Assembly: GCA_002418205.1 (NCBI GenBank)
Contig: DIDP01000039.1
Coordinates: 38,586 to 102,585 of the forward strand
DNA from: Anaerolineales bacterium UBA5797
GTDB taxonomy: Bacteria; Chloroflexota; Anaerolineae; Anaerolineales; Villigracilaceae
Length of the DNA: 64,000 bases
Reading direction: 5' to 3'
Each line of letters starts with the position of its first letter. Position 1 is the stretch's first letter. Positions 62,482 to 64,000 of this stretch are shown piece after piece. The position numbers and the translations under genes were made by a program. The notes under the pieces are model-generated. The model was not told where the DNA came from. It made no database searches and saw only the letters and a program-made list of their open reading frames with translations.

Positions 62482-62610
62482 ACCTTCGAATCAAAACCTG
62501 GAATCCCAAATTTATAACATCTTGTGGGTTGCCCCCATGACCTGGCGTAATTTATTGTCTGCCGGCACATTCTGCAAGGTGTTCTGAAAAACAGACGCGA
62601 ATCTAATCCT

Positions 62611-62669
62611 TTGGATGGGTTGCTCCATAAACTGGACGGGGATGATTTTATGGCGAACAATTGTCGCTC
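62611..62669 (-). repeat. Diverged copy of the tetR leader and operator
   Basis: 62621-62670 matches 55841-55890 at 40 of 50 positions, including the ribosome site (TTATGGAG) and a palindromic operator-like site (62653-62669, GGCGA-N7-TCGCT with ACAATTG in the centre). The start codon is lost (ATG to ATC) and no frame follows. The rest of the 62482-62758 gap has no gene. Confidence 0.6.
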
Positions 62670-62758
62670 ATGCAACCATCTGGATGTATTCTTTTGATTG
62701 CTTATGGAATGGGAAAGCCCATGCAGGTCCGTTCGGTTCCCCCGGATTTTGGGATTGT

Positions 62759-63121
62759 TTAGTTCAAGGAACAGATGATGGATGTCATCTCATCCATCGG
62801 GCATCCCTTGACGAGGAAGGCATCCGCACCGGCGGTCTTTGCCTTTAACTGGTAATCCATGTAGATCGTCAGAACGATCACCTTGACCTGCGGCCAGCGC
62901 CCCTTGATGATCTGTGTGGCTTCCAGTCCGTCCATAACCGGCATTTGGACATCCATCAGGATCATATCCGGGATTTGGCTCTCGATCAGTTCGACCGCGT
63001 CCTTCCCGTTCGATGCCTCACTGACGGCCTCAGACCATTCCTGGGTGGAGATGAAGGCTGAAAGGGCCCTTCTGGCATGCGGGTTGTCATCGACGATCAT
63101 GATGCGTAATTTCTTGTTCAT
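62759..63121 (-). CDS. Stand-alone response regulator
   Basis: 120 residues, single receiver with RIMIVDDNPHARRAL, phospho-Asp in MILMDVQMPVMDGLEA, Thr in IVLTIYMD and Lys in FLVKGCPMDE. Sequence is of the NarL receiver type but the helix-turn-helix is absent: the frame ends 15 residues after the Lys, so this is either a true single-domain regulator or a NarL-type gene that lost its output. GGAG six bases before the ATG at 63121. Confidence 0.85.
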   Translation of the reverse strand: MNKKLRIMIVDDNPHARRALSAFISTQEWSEAVSEASNGKDAVELIESQIPDMILMDVQMPVMDGLEATQIIKGRWPQVKVIVLTIYMDYQLKAKTAGADAFLVKGCPMDEMTSIICSLN

Positions 63122-63353
63122 TTGCGACTCCATTCAGCCGGGTATGCAGGGTGTATTGGGTATTTTCCTTTTCGCGATCTCAGCATAGCAGATATGGTCC
63201 CGTTTGACATCAGAATGGAATGGATTTTTGGATGGAGGATGGTTGGTCTTTGGATGGTTTTTTCTAAGCGGATCGATTAATCGCGTACACAAAATGTGTT
63301 GCCTGGCAAATGTTTGCACACGGGCTGCGGCGGCTGCTTTTTTCCCATAAACA

Positions 63354-63389
63354 ATCAAGGCTTTCATCATGCCGGATGAAAGCCTTGAT
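63354..63389 (-). terminator. Hairpin after the 79-residue protein gene
   Basis: Perfect 15-base stem (63354-63368 with 63375-63389) and six-base loop, 21 bases after the stop codon of 63411-63650. On the minus strand it is followed by TTGTTTAT, a weak T-run, so termination is likely. 63122-63353 otherwise holds only the leader of the receiver gene. Confidence 0.65.
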
Positions 63390-63410
63390 CTTTGTGAGGA
63401 GCGAAATGGT

Positions 63411-63650
63411 TCATGCAGCAAATTTGCCGCTTGTGGTCTGGTATGCCTGTTGCGGATCCGTGTAGCTTTTGTAAAGGCGATTGCCCAGCCTGACCAGACC
63501 ATTTGCCAGGGCGATGATCGTTCGCTCGAATGCGCCCGGATTGGCAAGGCCCGCATCATGGAGCAGGCGGATCGAAACCAGCTCGCGGTCGAGTTCGTTC
63601 ATTTTCAAACTCACCATTCTCTCATCGTGCCAGGTGTAAAGGTTATTCAT
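63411..63650 (-). CDS. Small hypothetical protein, 79 residues
   Basis: Soluble, mainly helical: MNNLYTWHDERMVSLKMNEL, RELVSIRLLHDAGLANPGAF, RTIIALANGLVRLGNRLYKSY. GGAGG six bases before the ATG and a hairpin after the stop make it a convincing single-gene unit. No domain recognised; no membrane segment or signal. Confidence 0.7.
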   Translation of the reverse strand: MNNLYTWHDERMVSLKMNELDRELVSIRLLHDAGLANPGAFERTIIALANGLVRLGNRLYKSYTDPQQAYQTTSGKFAA

Positions 63651-63782
63651 GGCTGCCTCCTTCAGAATTACAGGTCGTGTCCGTGTTGAATATCGCAGTG
63701 ATCGAATCCAGTTCCGTATCTTCTGACACTAGAATAACAGGAAACGGTATTCGACGCATCGTTCTGTAGTGGAACTATCCAT

Positions 63783-63809
63783 AAACGAAAAGACCGTTTT
63801 TGAACGGTC
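63783..63809 (-). terminator. Terminator after the NarL-type gene at the right edge
   Basis: Seven-base stem GACCGTT/AACGGTC (63792-63798 with 63803-63809) followed on the minus strand by TTTTCGTTTAT. Same design as the two repeat A terminators. 63651-63860 contains no gene. Confidence 0.8.
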
Positions 63810-63860
63810 CCTTCTCCCCAAAAACACCATCCCCACTACGCAAATTGTGGACGGTGATTA

Positions 63861-64000
63861 CTACTCCTCCAGACTGGCAAACCCCTCCCGCAGTGCGTAG
63901 AGGGCAGCCTGCGTACGGCTGGCAAGATGCAATTTCCCCAGTATGTTGCTGACGTGTGTCCGCACGGTCGCCTCGCTGATCACCAGTTGCCCGGCGATCT
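63861..64000 (-). CDS. NarL-type response regulator, C-terminal end only
   Basis: The last 45 codons of a LuxR-type helix-turn-helix (VISEATVRTHVSNILGKLHL, then ASRTQAALYALREGFASLEE) before a TAG at 63861-63863. It matches the end of the regulator at 36976-37620 closely. The receiver and start lie beyond the right edge. Confidence 0.9.
   Translation of the reverse strand, partial: IAGQLVISEATVRTHVSNILGKLHLASRTQAALYALREGFASLEE

Overview
The window looks like a chromosomal segment of a facultatively denitrifying member of the Chloroflexota, most likely Anaerolineae. This is inferred from gene content: a cytoplasmic-type NarG behind a membrane c-type cytochrome, a NirS with a long fused N-terminus, HTH-STAND-TPR regulators, many CPBP proteases, a NarX/NarL pair and GAF-rich hybrid kinases. 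There is no rRNA, tRNA, CRISPR array or insertion sequence. Base composition is moderately GC-rich and even. At least two genes carry single-base frameshifts (nirS at about 7,903; the small gene at 31,917-32,389 in an A8 run), which may be assembly errors.

1-9,000, all minus strand: an anaerobic respiration block. DUF1858 protein, nirS, narX, narL and a terminator are followed by a pseudo-receiver, a NarC-like cytochrome and narG, which runs off the left edge. narXL has its own good promoter behind nirS, so one nitrate/nitrite sensor sits between the nitrite and nitrate reductases.

9,000-18,400, minus strand: accessory genes (GNAT, SnoaL-like, ABC-2 exporter, two CPBP proteases, a membrane serine hydrolase, SRPBCC protein) ending in a small cytochrome c and a membrane protein. 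The membrane protein gene shares an upstream 12-mer with the nirS operon.

18,500-31,800, plus strand: two tandem HTH-NB-ARC-TPR regulators with almost identical 5' parts, then a five-gene PadR operon. That operon has a textbook promoter, a perfect 8-1-8 palindrome, a seven-repeat FG-GAP protein, a membrane protein with a permease-prefix-like N-terminus, and two paralogous membrane/pseudopilin-like/propeller proteins of unknown function.

31,800-55,900, minus strand: a very long co-directional series. From its 5' end: TetR with two tandem operators, DUF333 lipoprotein, degenerate CPBP, DinB, two CPBP proteases, a 1,411-residue rifampicin-phosphotransferase-like enzyme (one ATP-binding domain, two substrate-plus-His modules), an L-2-amino-thiazoline-4-carboxylate hydrolase-like protein, then small genes interrupted by three decayed copies of the phosphotransferase's 3' end. 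Glycosyltransferases, a second two-component system, two alpha/beta hydrolases and an MFS exporter follow. The TetR-to-phosphotransferase part reads as a detoxification or antibiotic-modification island and is the strongest candidate for a new system together with the PadR operon.

56,000-64,000: a 1,597-residue hybrid histidine kinase with three GAF, two PAS and two receiver domains, a stand-alone receiver and a receiver-PP2C phosphatase form one plus-strand operon. After it come a decayed copy of the TetR leader, a stand-alone receiver, a small conserved-looking protein and the 3' end of a NarL-type regulator cut by the right edge.
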